35,794 bases of DNA, taken from contig JAUQPA010000011.1 in NCBI GenBank assembly GCA_030550615.1, forward strand, positions 1-35,794. The letters are read 5' to 3'. The translations under genes were made by a program, and so were the position numbers. Source of the DNA: Thermoproteota archaeon. Its GTDB lineage: Archaea; Thermoproteota; Thermoprotei_A; Sulfolobales; Desulfurococcaceae. This document shows positions 23,816-31,605 of this stretch, in pieces; positions within the stretch are counted from its first letter, which is position 1; every line of letters begins with the position of its first letter. The notes beneath the pieces were generated by a model that ran no database searches, had not been told where the DNA came from, and saw only the letters and a list, made by a program, of their open reading frames with translations.

Positions 23816-24568
23816 TTGTTTAAGGCGCTTTACCCTAATGCTAATAAATTAAAGAAGCTTATCCAAGCTCTTGCTAAATTAAGTGATGAGCTTCCATTTT
23901 ATGTAACTAACAATGGCATTGAGATCAAAGTGCTAAGCCCTGATAAAACTATGTTAGCTATAGCTACTTTATCAAGCCTTGAATTCGAGGAGCTTAGCGT
24001 GGAGGAGGAAACAACATTTATTGTATCAACGACGGAGTTAAAGAAGATAATTAGAAGAGCTACAAGAAACGACGTCGTGTTCATGACTATTAACAAGGAG
24101 TCAAATGAATTAGTAATGGTTTTCAGAGATAAGAAAACTGGTGTTGAAAGGGAATTCGGTATACCTATCATACCCAAGCCTCCTGAGCCTATACCAGAGC
24201 TGCAGCTGGATCTATCAGTGTCTTTCACAATGCTTTCCCATGATTTCAAGGATATAGTTGGAGATCTAAATCTCGTAGGTGAAGAGGCAGTATTTATGTA
24301 TGAAAATGGAGCAATTATAATTAAATCTGTGGAGCAGCAGAAAGAGTACGAGTGCATACTTAGGGAAGGAGCTCCTTTAATACTTTTAACTTCAAATGTG
24401 GATAAAGCTAGAGCATCGTATAATATTGAAATGTTGATTGTTGCAGCTCGAGCTGCGTCAGCCTCAAAGAACGTTACTATATCATTTGACACGGATAAAC
24501 CAATTAAAATAGAATACGATCTAGCTGGAGGAGGTAAACTAGCATATTGGATTGTTCCGAGAATATGA
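23816..24568 (+). CDS. pcn: DNA polymerase sliding clamp (PCNA)
   Basis: Ring-forming clamp that tethers DNA polymerase, ligase and flap nuclease. The 250-residue reading from TTG 23816 starts MFKALYPNANKLKKLIQALAKLSDELPFYVTNNGIEIKVLSPDKTMLAIATL, a standard PCNA beginning. It continues with the interdomain region (FGIPIIPKPPEPIPELQLDLSVSF) and ends with VTISFDTDKPIKIEYDLAGGGKLAYWIVPRI. SD TGGGGAG lies just upstream. The track's start at 23732 would add 28 residues that do not fit the family. Crenarchaea often have two or three PCNA paralogues; which one this is cannot be told here. Confidence 0.93.
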   Translation: MFKALYPNANKLKKLIQALAKLSDELPFYVTNNGIEIKVLSPDKTMLAIATLSSLEFEELSVEEETTFIVSTTELKKIIRRATRNDVVFMTINKESNELVMVFRDKKTGVEREFGIPIIPKPPEPIPELQLDLSVSFTMLSHDFKDIVGDLNLVGEEAVFMYENGAIIIKSVEQQKEYECILREGAPLILLTSNVDKARASYNIEMLIVAARAASASKNVTISFDTDKPIKIEYDLAGGGKLAYWIVPRI

Positions 24569-24639
24569 TCTTGAGTTTAATAGCTTAAGCGCAATAGATC
24601 TGAAACAATGTTCTCTTAAATTGTTATTCATGATGCCAA

Positions 24640-24888
24640 CTAACTACTTCTTAGAAGCGATGTTAGTTCTTTGAGTAATTTCTCCTTATCCTCGGAGCTT
24701 AGAGATCTGCGGGGTGGTGTTTGTGGAGAACGTGTCTCAATACGCCACGCGGGCACTGTGCATTTATTCATCCAGTATGGGCAGGCAACGCAGCAGTGTA
24801 CATCAATTGAGATTTCAGGTATTAAACTGCATTTTTTAACAGGTCGATATTGACCACATAGATCACATCTCTCCCAGTATATTGTCAT
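24640..24888 (-). CDS. Small zinc-ribbon-like protein, function unknown
   Basis: 82 residues: MTIYWERCDLCGQYRPVKKCSLIPEISIDVHCCVACPYWMNKCTVPAWR..., with CDLC near residue 8 and a second cysteine group CCVAC. It probably binds one or two zinc ions or an iron-sulfur cluster. The C-terminal half is charged and helical (SSEDKEKLLKELTSLLRSS). It lies alone between PCNA and the por operon. The family is not recognised. Confidence 0.65.
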   Translation of the reverse strand: MTIYWERCDLCGQYRPVKKCSLIPEISIDVHCCVACPYWMNKCTVPAWRIETRSPQTPPRRSLSSEDKEKLLKELTSLLRSS

Positions 24889-24970
24889 GACTAACCCCTT
24901 ATCTTTTCTGAATTATTGATTCAGACACCTTGTCTATTAAAGCAATGTACCCATAAAAACACTCTATTTA

Positions 24971-24986
24971 CTTATATATATAAATC
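24971..24986 (+). promoter_or_regulatory. TATA box of the por operon
   Basis: CTTATATATATAAATC is a strong TATA sequence. Initiation would fall near 25003-25006, just before SD AAGGTGGTG, so the leader of porG is very short. Confidence 0.6.
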
Positions 24987-25019
24987 TCTTTTGTACATAC
25001 TTGTAAGGTGGTGTAATTA

Positions 25020-25598
25020 TTGCTTTACGAGATAATATTTCTAGGTAGAGGAGGACAGGGAGGTGTAACAGCATCTAACATACTGGTTCAAGCAGCTATC
25101 TATGAGAATAAATATGGTCAAAGCTTTCCGTTTTTTGGTGCAGAGCGTAGGGGGGCTCCCGTGGCAGCATACGCTAGGATCAGCGATAAACCGATATTAA
25201 AGCATGGAATGTTTAACGAAGCGGATGTACTTGTTGTTCTCGATGATAGTTTAATTAAACTAGGTGTTGCTAAAAAGTATACCATAAGGGAAAACGGAGT
25301 ACTGGTAATCAACACCCAGGAGAAAATAGTGACAAGAGACCAATTATCAGCGAGAGGAAAAGTAAAGGTATTTGCTGTAAATGCTACTAAGATAGCACGG
25401 GAACTGGGATTAGTAGTGGCGGGATGGCCCCTGGTCAATACCCCGATGCTGGGTGCTTTAATATCATCAAATGGATTTATTTCATTAGAAAACGTTGTTA
25501 AAGCTACATTGAATTACTTCGGAGGTAAATTAGGTGCTAGGAACTCGGAGGCTATTAAACGTGCATATGGAGAGACATCATACGTTGGCGAGGTGTAG
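25020..25598 (+). CDS. porG: 2-oxoacid:ferredoxin oxidoreductase, gamma subunit (pyruvate-type)
   Basis: The 192-residue gamma subunit of a pyruvate/2-oxoacid:ferredoxin oxidoreductase, which oxidises the acid to acyl-CoA and CO2 and passes electrons to ferredoxin. It shows the family start EIIFLGRGGQGGVTASNILVQAA and PFFGAERRGAPVAAYARIS, with VAGWPLVNTPMLGAL near the end. The start is TTG after SD AAGGTGGTG. It is first in a four-gene operon in order G-D-A-B, as in hyperthermophilic archaeal PORs. Pyruvate as substrate is inferred; 2-oxoisovalerate is possible. Confidence 0.93.
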   Translation: MLYEIIFLGRGGQGGVTASNILVQAAIYENKYGQSFPFFGAERRGAPVAAYARISDKPILKHGMFNEADVLVVLDDSLIKLGVAKKYTIRENGVLVINTQEKIVTRDQLSARGKVKVFAVNATKIARELGLVVAGWPLVNTPMLGALISSNGFISLENVVKATLNYFGGKLGARNSEAIKRAYGETSYVGEV

Positions 25599-25602
25599 CT
25601 TG

Positions 25603-25887
25603 ATGGTAAAGGTCGTTAAACCACTTGGAGATGATAAACTACCTTTAACAAAACCCATGGTAGGTGTTGCAGGTAAAACAGGTTTATGGAGGAACATGAA
25701 ACCCGTAGTAAATGTAGATAAATGTACTAGGTGCTATCAATGTGAAATATACTGCCCCGTTAACACTATAATTGTCGAACCCGAGACAGGTGCAGTAATT
25801 AACTATGATTACTGCAAGGGATGTGGATTATGCGCGGACGTGTGTCCATCGGGAGCTATAGTAATGGTCCCGGAACTAGGTGAATAG
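25603..25887 (+). CDS. porD: 2-oxoacid:ferredoxin oxidoreductase, delta subunit (ferredoxin-like)
   Basis: 94 residues with two 4Fe-4S motifs, CTRCYQCEIYCP and CKGCGLCADVCP, the wiring subunit of the complex. ATG 25603 lies about seven bases after GAGGTG, five bases beyond the porG stop. The track's upstream start (25534) lies inside porG and is not supported; an in-frame TTG at 25600 is a minor alternative. Confidence 0.94.
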   Translation: MVKVVKPLGDDKLPLTKPMVGVAGKTGLWRNMKPVVNVDKCTRCYQCEIYCPVNTIIVEPETGAVINYDYCKGCGLCADVCPSGAIVMVPELGE

Positions 25888-25888
25888 T

Positions 25889-27073
25889 ATGGGTTTAAAA
25901 CTAGCTTTAACGGGTAATCACGCAATAGCGTACGCTGTGAAACTCGCCGACCCCGATGTCATAGCGGCTTATCCTATAACCCCACAAACTCCTATTGTAG
26001 AGAAATTAGCTGAAATGATAGAACAAGGGGAGTTGAGAGCTAAAATGATAAGAGTTGAATCAGAGCACTCAGCACTAGCGGCTTGTTTTGGAGCAGCTGT
26101 AGCTGGTGCTAGAACATTTACCGCAACGAGCAGCCAGGGATTACTTTATATGCATGAGTTTGTTCACTGGGTTTCAAGAGCTAGAATACCGGTAGTTATG
26201 GCAATTGTATCGAGGACTATTAACACGCCGTGGAATATATGGCCTGATCATAGCGATTTTGTTGATCAGAGGGATGCAGGATGGGTTATGTCGTATGCTA
26301 TGGATAGCCAAGAAGCATTCGACTTAACTCTACAGGCTTTCAAAATAAGCGAGGATCCCAGAGTTTACCTACCCGTCATGATTGGAATAGAGGGATTTAT
26401 AATAGGGCACACAGCTATGCCCGTTGAAATACCGGATGAGAAGCAAGTCAAGGAATGGCTTGGTGAGAGAAGACAACCATATGTTATAGATGGCTCAGAA
26501 CCCCTGGGTCTAGGTGGCTTAACGTTCCCCGAAGACACCGAGGACATGTTCTACCATATTCAGGAGGCCATGGGTAATGTAAAGAAAGTTATTAAAGAAG
26601 TTGATGAGGAATATGGTAAACTCTTCGGCAGAAGATACGGGGGATTGATTTCATGTTACAATTGTACTGATGCCAAGTACATAGCGGTATCCATGGGGGC
26701 GTGGTCTGGTGATTTAATAGAAGCAGTTAACAAGCTACGTGATGAAGGATACCCGGTTGGAGTTCTACGAGTAAGGTACTATAGGCCATTCCCAATCGAG
26801 GACGTGTGGGAAATAGTGCAAAACGTTAAGGGCATAGTGGTATTCGATAGATCCATAAGCTTTGGTGCGTGGGGTCAAATATACACTGATCTCGCAGCTG
26901 GATTATCATTGTACACGGATAAACTACCACGCATGGCTAACATAGTGGCTGGAATAGCGGGAGTGAATGTTACTTCAGAAGATTTCTATGGCATGTTGAA
27001 ATCGTTTATAGATAAATCAGAATCCGGTTTACTAGATAGAAACTATTTTACATGGATTAAGATCAGGAGGTGA
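25889..27073 (+). CDS. porA: 2-oxoacid:ferredoxin oxidoreductase, alpha subunit
   Basis: 394 residues. It has the alpha-subunit start LTGNHAIAYAVKLADPDVIAAYPITPQTPIVEKLAEM (the YPITP motif), the conserved ESEHSALAACFGAAVAGARTFTATSSQGLLYMHE, and a transketolase C-terminal-like domain (YPVGVLRVRYYRPFPIEDV). ATG 25889 starts just after the porD stop with SD AGGTG. The track start at GTG 25880 overlaps porD and is less likely. Confidence 0.95.
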   Translation: MGLKLALTGNHAIAYAVKLADPDVIAAYPITPQTPIVEKLAEMIEQGELRAKMIRVESEHSALAACFGAAVAGARTFTATSSQGLLYMHEFVHWVSRARIPVVMAIVSRTINTPWNIWPDHSDFVDQRDAGWVMSYAMDSQEAFDLTLQAFKISEDPRVYLPVMIGIEGFIIGHTAMPVEIPDEKQVKEWLGERRQPYVIDGSEPLGLGGLTFPEDTEDMFYHIQEAMGNVKKVIKEVDEEYGKLFGRRYGGLISCYNCTDAKYIAVSMGAWSGDLIEAVNKLRDEGYPVGVLRVRYYRPFPIEDVWEIVQNVKGIVVFDRSISFGAWGQIYTDLAAGLSLYTDKLPRMANIVAGIAGVNVTSEDFYGMLKSFIDKSESGLLDRNYFTWIKIRR

Positions 27074-27078
27074 ATGAT

Positions 27079-27987
27079 GTGAGTGGAGTTGAAACCAGGA
27101 AACTCCCATTACCACATGATGCTAGGGGCAGAGTGCTACCAGGTGACGCAGCTTGCCCAGGATGCCCGATACCTATAGCTTTAAAGGTTGTTTCAGCTGT
27201 TTTCGGAGAGAAAGCAATATTAGTCATACCAGCTTGTTGCACATCCGTAATTCTGGGCACGTATCCGGGTCAAGCAATTAAAGCAAGCGTGGTACATGTC
27301 CCATTTGCTTCAGCAGCAGCTGTTGCTTCAGGAGTATCGCAAGCTCTTAGATCCAGGGGTATTAAGGATGCATATGTAATAGCGTGGGCTGGTGATGGCG
27401 GAACTGCTGACATAGGTATGGCAGCGTTAAGTGGTGCAGCTGAGAGAAACGAGGATATTATATACATAATGTACGATAATGAAGCCTACATGAATACAGG
27501 TATCCAGAGGAGTTCATCAACTCCGAAAGGAGCATGGACTACGACAACACCTACGGGTAAAATAGAGAACAAGAAGGATGTAGCACGTATTCTGATAGCT
27601 CACGGTGTTCCTTACGTAGCAACCTCTAGTATAGGGTATCCCCATGACCTATATAGTAAACTTCAAAGAGCAAAGAACATTGAGGGATTTAGATTTATAC
27701 ATGTACATGCACCTTGCCCACCTGGTTGGAGATTTGAACCACAATACACAGTTAGAGTCGCGAAACTAGCCGTTGAAACAGGGTTATGGATCTTATATGA
27801 GTATCACAATGGAAAATTAACGTTATCCGGTCCAAGCAGACCCTACATAGATCCAGCTAAGAGGAAGCCTGTTGAAGAATATATAAAGCTTCAAGGCAGG
27901 TTCAGGGCGGTCACCGAGGATTTGATTAATGAAATAAAGAAATATGTAGATGAAAATTGGCACTGGATTAAGAAAATGTCGCAGTAA
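27079..27987 (+). CDS. porB: 2-oxoacid:ferredoxin oxidoreductase, beta subunit (TPP-binding)
   Basis: 302 residues carrying the thiamine-diphosphate site GDGGTADIGMAALSGAAERNEDIIYIMYDNEAYMNTGIQ. The cysteines CPGC, PACC and APCPPGW include those that ligate the beta-subunit 4Fe-4S cluster in this family. The GTG start at 27079 follows SD AGGAGGTGA; the track start at 27070 lies inside that SD. It ends the porGDAB operon. Confidence 0.95.
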   Translation: MSGVETRKLPLPHDARGRVLPGDAACPGCPIPIALKVVSAVFGEKAILVIPACCTSVILGTYPGQAIKASVVHVPFASAAAVASGVSQALRSRGIKDAYVIAWAGDGGTADIGMAALSGAAERNEDIIYIMYDNEAYMNTGIQRSSSTPKGAWTTTTPTGKIENKKDVARILIAHGVPYVATSSIGYPHDLYSKLQRAKNIEGFRFIHVHAPCPPGWRFEPQYTVRVAKLAVETGLWILYEYHNGKLTLSGPSRPYIDPAKRKPVEEYIKLQGRFRAVTEDLINEIKKYVDENWHWIKKMSQ

Positions 27988-28001
27988 TCGTAGTGTAAAC
28001 T

Positions 28002-28511
28002 ATGAGGAAGCTGAATTTACTAATTGATTTTATATGTGAACTAGGTAGTACATCAAGGCTCATCAAGTTCTTCAAGGAGAGGAACATATTACTTAGGCAA
28101 ATATCTTATGATTTAACTAGGCTACGTGTATCTTATGATTTAAATAGAGAACAAGAACATACTTTGCTAAGTAACGTAAGCAATATACTCACGCTTGTAG
28201 ATAATACGAGAAACCTTTGGAAAACCTGTTGTATTGAAGTCTGGGTAGAGGAGAATACTGATACCAGAATCAAGGAGAGCAAGTTGAGTAAAATTGGCGA
28301 AGTATGCACATACGTTAGACCAGGTAGAAGAAACTCTTTAATCAGCAAATTAACTTGGATCGATCAATGCAGCTGGGCAACAGGAACACCCATACCTGAA
28401 AGCATAACGAGGAAATGCATTGATAATACCTATGATATAAACAATATTGAGAAAAGAATAATTGATTTTATTGTAAAAGTCAAAATAAAAGAAGATGAAA
28501 AACCACGATAA
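28002..28511 (+). CDS. Hypothetical protein after the por operon
   Basis: Not recognised. The 169-residue product begins MRKLNLLIDFICELGSTSRLIKFFKERNILLRQISYDLTRLRVSYDLNREQEHTLLSNVSNIL. It has a helical N-terminal half, then four scattered cysteines (CCIEV, GEVCTYV, DQCSW and RKCID) and a charged end. There is no membrane segment or signal peptide. It starts 14 bases after porB without an obvious SD, so it may be read through from the por operon. Confidence 0.6.
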   Translation: MRKLNLLIDFICELGSTSRLIKFFKERNILLRQISYDLTRLRVSYDLNREQEHTLLSNVSNILTLVDNTRNLWKTCCIEVWVEENTDTRIKESKLSKIGEVCTYVRPGRRNSLISKLTWIDQCSWATGTPIPESITRKCIDNTYDINNIEKRIIDFIVKVKIKEDEKPR

Positions 28512-28553
28512 TAGTTTTTATTACTCCTCTTTTCCAGTATTTAGATTCTGGGT

Positions 28554-28628
28554 GGGCCCGTCGTCTAGCCTGGTTAGGATGCGGGGTTCGGGTCCCCGTG
28601 ACCCGGGGTTCAAATCCCCGCGGGCCCA
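28554..28628 (+). tRNA. tRNA-Pro (anticodon CGG)
   Basis: A 75-base cloverleaf. The acceptor GGGCCCG pairs with CGGGCCC. D arm is GTCT/GGAT, anticodon stem CGGGG/CCCCG with loop TTCGGGT (anticodon CGG), variable region TGACC, T arm CGGGG-TTCAAAT-CCCCG, and discriminator A. No intron. The 3' CCA is not encoded (ATT follows). The anticodon reads CCG proline codons. Confidence 0.95.
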
Positions 28629-28640
28629 TTACATTCATTG

Positions 28641-29045
28641 ATGTCTTCCACGGGTGTTGCATTGTCTGTTAACTTAACTAGAAAGGAGCTAGAAGAAATT
28701 ATTGCAACTAGTAGTTACAAAATTCCCTCAACAGTCTTTGAGTTAAGATACATAAAACTCAATATCATGGTTAATGAAAACAGAGGAGAAATATGGATTT
28801 ACGCTGGAAGAGAAAGAGACTATATACTACTACCAGGTGTTTTCTGTAGCTGCAAGGATTTCATTTTACGCACTGTTATAAATAAAACATCAAAATACTG
28901 CAAGCATCAACTTGGAGTATATATTGCAATTAGTAGAAAGAAGTACGTGGAATTAAATGTTAAGCTAGAAGAAGCCTACGTCATCATGCAGGAGATTCTT
29001 GACAAAGGATTCTCTATTTCACTAAGAAGAATGATAGCTAAGTAA
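28641..29045 (+). CDS. SWIM zinc-finger protein
   Basis: 134 residues with a SWIM-type zinc motif, CSCKDFILRTVINKTSKYCKH (CxC...CxH), in the middle. A beta-rich N-terminal part precedes it (FELRYIKLNIMVNENRGEIWIYAGRERDYILLPG) and a helical C-terminus follows. SWIM domains bind nucleic acid or protein; small SWIM proteins partner with RecA/Rad51-family proteins in eukaryotes (Sws1/Shu2), and RadA is encoded 4 kb away, but a link is only a suggestion. ATG 28641 lies 12 bases after the tRNA-Pro 3' end with no SD and no room for a promoter, so it is probably co-transcribed with the tRNA. Confidence 0.75.
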   Translation: MSSTGVALSVNLTRKELEEIIATSSYKIPSTVFELRYIKLNIMVNENRGEIWIYAGRERDYILLPGVFCSCKDFILRTVINKTSKYCKHQLGVYIAISRKKYVELNVKLEEAYVIMQEILDKGFSISLRRMIAK

Positions 29046-29074
29046 TAGGCAATACTACCAGTTAATATTAATTA

Positions 29075-29085
29075 CTTTATAAAAA
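29075..29085 (+). promoter_or_regulatory. TATA box of the elf1-GGGP synthase transcript
   Basis: CTTTATAAAAA in an AT-rich gap; initiation about 26 bases downstream (near 29106) leaves a very short leader before the TTG start at 29113, next to AGGTG. Confidence 0.55.
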
Positions 29086-29112
29086 TAGAATAGATTACCA
29101 AGGTGTAGGTGC

Positions 29113-29421
29113 TTGGGACGCAGGAGAAAGAGAAGAAAAACTATAGTTAAAAAAACCGTGAAAATACCCACGGTTTTCGAGTGTCCAAGATGCGCATCAC
29201 GCACCCTGAGTATTACTTTAAAAAAGAAAGATGAATACAGCGCGCATGCTATCATAGCATGTGGAACATGTGGTTTGCTCGACGACGAAGACTTCACGGA
29301 TATCCCGGCAATATACCAAGCAGTTGATGTATACGCTAAATTCATAGACCTATATAATAGTGGTCGAGCGAAAATAAAATCAGTGAGCGAAAGCGGTGCA
29401 AATGTTGGGGAAGGTACATAA
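29113..29421 (+). CDS. Elf1-like transcription elongation zinc protein
   Basis: 102 residues resembling archaeal Elf1/Elof1. The basic start MGRRRKRRKTIVKKTVKIPTVFECPRCASRTLSITLKKK leads into a four-cysteine zinc ribbon (CPRC...CGTC), and then the family's acidic DDEDFTDIPAIYQAVDVYAKFIDLY. Elf1 associates with RNA polymerase during elongation. The TTG start follows AGGTG. Its last 20 bases overlap the GGGP synthase gene, implying coupled translation. Confidence 0.85.
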   Translation: MGRRRKRRKTIVKKTVKIPTVFECPRCASRTLSITLKKKDEYSAHAIIACGTCGLLDDEDFTDIPAIYQAVDVYAKFIDLYNSGRAKIKSVSESGANVGEGT

Positions 29422-30148
29422 CTACATAGAAAGCAAGTTAGTGAGCGGCGAGAAACTACACTTTACTTTGATAGACCCGGAGAAAACCAGGGATATCAAT
29501 AAACTAGAGGAAATATCGGAAAAAATGGTCGAAGCAGGCACAGATGCTTTCTTAGTCGGTGGTAGCTTAGGTATAGTGCATGAGGAAGCCGATCTCGTAG
29601 CACAAGTATTAAAGAAACGCGGTAAACCCGTAATATTGTTTCCAGGCAACATTAACTGTTTAACGCGATACGCAGACGCGGTTCTATTCATGTTGCTGAT
29701 GAACACGCTTGAACCATACTACTTAACTCAGATCCAAGTAATAGCTGCACCAATAATAGCTAAATATAGTTTAGAAACCCTCCCAACCGGTTACATCGTT
29801 GTAGATCAAGACACTGCTGTTGCACATATAGGAAGAATTCATCCAATACCTAGAAACAAGCCCGAAATAATATTAGCTTACGCAATGGCTGCTCAAATGC
29901 TTGGGTTGAAATACATATATATAGAAGCAGGAAGCGGTGCCCAGCAGCCGGTACCACCAGAGTTCCCTAAAATAGTTAAAGAACACACGGATCTCGTTGT
30001 GATCGTTGGAGGCGGTATAAGAAACCCTGATACAGCGAAGAAGCTGGCTGAAGCAGGGGCAGACATTATTGTTACCGGGACCATAGTTGAAAAAGACCCG
30101 GAGTTGGCAACTAGGATAATTGAAGCCATTAAGAAAACTAGGGGTTGA
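29402..30148 (+). CDS. Geranylgeranylglyceryl phosphate synthase (GGGPS/PcrB family)
   Basis: 248-residue TIM-barrel enzyme that joins geranylgeranyl diphosphate to sn-glycerol-1-phosphate, the first step making archaeal ether lipids. The motifs are LHFTLIDPEKTRDINKLEE, GTDAFLVGGSLGI, the PVILFPGNINCLTRYADAVLFM loop, YIYIEAGSGAQQPVPPE and VVIVGGGIRNPDTAKKLAEAGADIIVTGTIVEK, the phosphate-binding end. ATG 29402 is preferred over GTG 29396. It converges with the mazG-like gene, overlapping by about 11 bases. Confidence 0.95.
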   Translation: MLGKVHNYIESKLVSGEKLHFTLIDPEKTRDINKLEEISEKMVEAGTDAFLVGGSLGIVHEEADLVAQVLKKRGKPVILFPGNINCLTRYADAVLFMLLMNTLEPYYLTQIQVIAAPIIAKYSLETLPTGYIVVDQDTAVAHIGRIHPIPRNKPEIILAYAMAAQMLGLKYIYIEAGSGAQQPVPPEFPKIVKEHTDLVVIVGGGIRNPDTAKKLAEAGADIIVTGTIVEKDPELATRIIEAIKKTRG

Positions 30149-30395
30149 TTCCAGTTAAGTATTTCTTCTTGAATGCTTCATCTAAATCTACTCCAACAAG
30201 GTTCGCTATACTTAGTAACCATGCAAATACATCAGCTATTTCTTCTTCTATAGCCTCTTTGTTCATTTTTATTAACGAATCCGCTAATTCACCTACTTCT
30301 TCAATAAACCAGGTGAAAGTAGAATACAATCCCCTCGTGGAGTCTTTTTCAAAATATTGGTTCTTGATGTATCGTTGAGCTTCCCTAATATCCAC
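30138..30395 (-). CDS. MazG-like nucleotide pyrophosphohydrolase
   Basis: A small (about 85 aa) helical house-cleaning enzyme that hydrolyses nucleoside triphosphates or aberrant nucleotides. The metal-binding residues are visible: EEVGELADSLIKM...EEEIADVFAWLLSIANLVGVDLDEAFKKKY (the EExxE ... ExxD pattern of MazG). The track starts at ATG 30452. Archaeal relatives begin near DIREAQRYI, and GTG 30395 follows GGTGA with five-base spacing, while a TATA-like ATTATAATTA sits at 30458-30470. I therefore prefer 30395. Confidence 0.85.
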   Translation of the reverse strand: MDIREAQRYIKNQYFEKDSTRGLYSTFTWFIEEVGELADSLIKMNKEAIEEEIADVFAWLLSIANLVGVDLDEAFKKKYLTGINP

Positions 30396-30478
30396 TTCTT
30401 TCACCAAAATAGGGGATAAATAAACCTGGAATATATTTAATAAATCTAACATAGATAATTATAATCCAGGGAGCTGTT

Positions 30479-30658
30479 ATGAGTAGGAAAAGTAGGAGAA
30501 GTCAATCTCCATCAGTAGCTTCAGCGGCTGGATTAGTAAGGTTCTTTGAAGAAGCTGATTTGAAAATAGCGTTGAAACCTCATTTAATAATATTACTTGG
30601 AGCCGTATTTGTTACAATAGTAATAATTCTATCTAAGATGCTTCCACCGAGCTTTTAG
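30479..30658 (+). CDS. secG: Protein translocase SecG/Sec61-beta subunit
   Basis: 59 residues, too short for the track: MSRKSRRSQSPSVASAAGLVRFFEEADLKIALKPHLIILLGAVFVTIVIILSKMLPPSF. It has a basic Ser-rich cytoplasmic start, the conserved AAGLVRFFEEAD.KIALKPH segment, and one transmembrane helix near the C-terminus, exactly the archaeal Sec61-beta pattern. It is part of the SecYEG channel. It is divergent from the mazG-like gene; TATA-like ATATATTTAAT lies at about 30431-30441. Confidence 0.93.
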   Translation: MSRKSRRSQSPSVASAAGLVRFFEEADLKIALKPHLIILLGAVFVTIVIILSKMLPPSF

Positions 30659-30894
30659 AGCTCAGTTGGGGATAATTTCCTCATAGTTAAATCAGTCTCC
30701 CATCGATCTTCATCGCTTTGTTCTCATATAAGCAACTTGATCTTAAGATGATCAGAAACACGGACCTTCTTCACTGATCTGTAAAGTGGCGATTCATCAT
30801 CTATATTTAAATAAAATTAAAACCCGTATAAAATATTCTGTTTCACTATACTTATTAAGGAAAGTATGCTTTACCTTAGAGGGCGTGATGATTA
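30659..30894. other. Intergenic region holding a C/D-box RNA
   Basis: Outside the C/D RNA listed separately, this 236-base stretch holds no gene. A TATA-like TATATTTAAATAAAATT at about 30802-30818 lies just upstream of the minus-strand RNA. TATAAAATATTC at about 30828-30839 could serve the plus-strand membrane gene, whose SD is near GGGCGTGATG. Confidence 0.5.
30749..30803 (-). ncRNA. C/D-box guide sRNA, predicted 23S rRNA target
   Basis: The minus strand reads C box ATGATGA, a 12-base guide ATCGCCACTTTA, D' box CAGA (a variant of CTGA), a 4-base spacer, C' box TGAAGA, a 12-base guide AGGTCCGTGTTT, and D box CTGA. The 12-4-12 spacing is the classic archaeal C/D sRNA architecture. The D guide complements AAACACGGACC, a conserved 23S/28S segment (GAAACACGGACCAAGG from memory). 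The five-bases-upstream rule would place 2'-O-methylation on the A of AAACA. The target of the other guide was not identified. Confidence 0.8.
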
Positions 30895-31605
30895 ATGATG
30901 CAGAGTAGAGGAGTGACCATAGCTATACAGGTAGCTTCAATGATATTATTTGCATTAATTTCCGCTGCTGCACCGGGCTATATGTTGCTGTTTTTCATTA
31001 TATACTTCGCGATAATAATGTTAATTACGTCGAAAATGGCTATGGGAGGATTAAAGAAAGTAGAGCAAATGAAGGGCTCTCCTATTTTCAAAGAAGAAAA
31101 TGCTACTACTGTCATGGCGTCGGATACATTGTTGATTCAAGAGGTGAAAGAGCAGTTTAAATCACCAATGTTAATGATGATCTTGTCTTTTGCATTTGTA
31201 TTAATAATTCCACCTGTCTACTGGAGCTATATTTCCCCATATATCGAGAATCTAATCAAGCAATCTACTACCAACGAGTTCGTTGTTAGATTCATTGTTT
31301 TTCTAGCGTTCTACGTCTTCATGATTGCAGTTTTGTATTTGCCAAGAACGCTGATAATGCGGGGAATAAAGCAGAAGAAACAGCTATACTATCCACGTGT
31401 ATACGCTATTTACAAAGAAGGAGTAGTTATTGAAGGAAGGCTACTCGAGTACTCAAGAGATATGTGTTATAAAGTTAATAGCAAAAGACGTTTCGTTGAA
31501 ATACACGGCGATAAACTACCTTTCATAGTGAGACTATATACGTTGGAGACATCTAAGCTAGCGGATAGACTATACGAGGTTGGTCTCCGTGAGTGCAGAG
31601 CGTAG
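30895..31605 (+). CDS. Four-helix membrane protein, possibly DUF2208 type
   Basis: 236 residues. Helices lie at about 8-24 and 27-46, then a polar loop, then at about 93-113 and 130-150. The basic cytoplasmic C-terminal domain of about 80 residues reads RGIKQKKQLYYPRVYAIYKEGVVIEGRLLEYSRDMCYKVNSKRRFVEI. It resembles archaeal DUF2208 membrane proteins in size and layout; I cannot confirm the family. It overlaps the downstream zinc protein gene, suggesting an operon. Confidence 0.65.
   Translation: MMQSRGVTIAIQVASMILFALISAAAPGYMLLFFIIYFAIIMLITSKMAMGGLKKVEQMKGSPIFKEENATTVMASDTLLIQEVKEQFKSPMLMMILSFAFVLIIPPVYWSYISPYIENLIKQSTTNEFVVRFIVFLAFYVFMIAVLYLPRTLIMRGIKQKKQLYYPRVYAIYKEGVVIEGRLLEYSRDMCYKVNSKRRFVEIHGDKLPFIVRLYTLETSKLADRLYEVGLRECRA

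Noticed and set aside
28480-28662. 60-aa minus ORF across tRNA-Pro
   Set aside because: It is the antisense of a perfect tRNA cloverleaf and has no SD.
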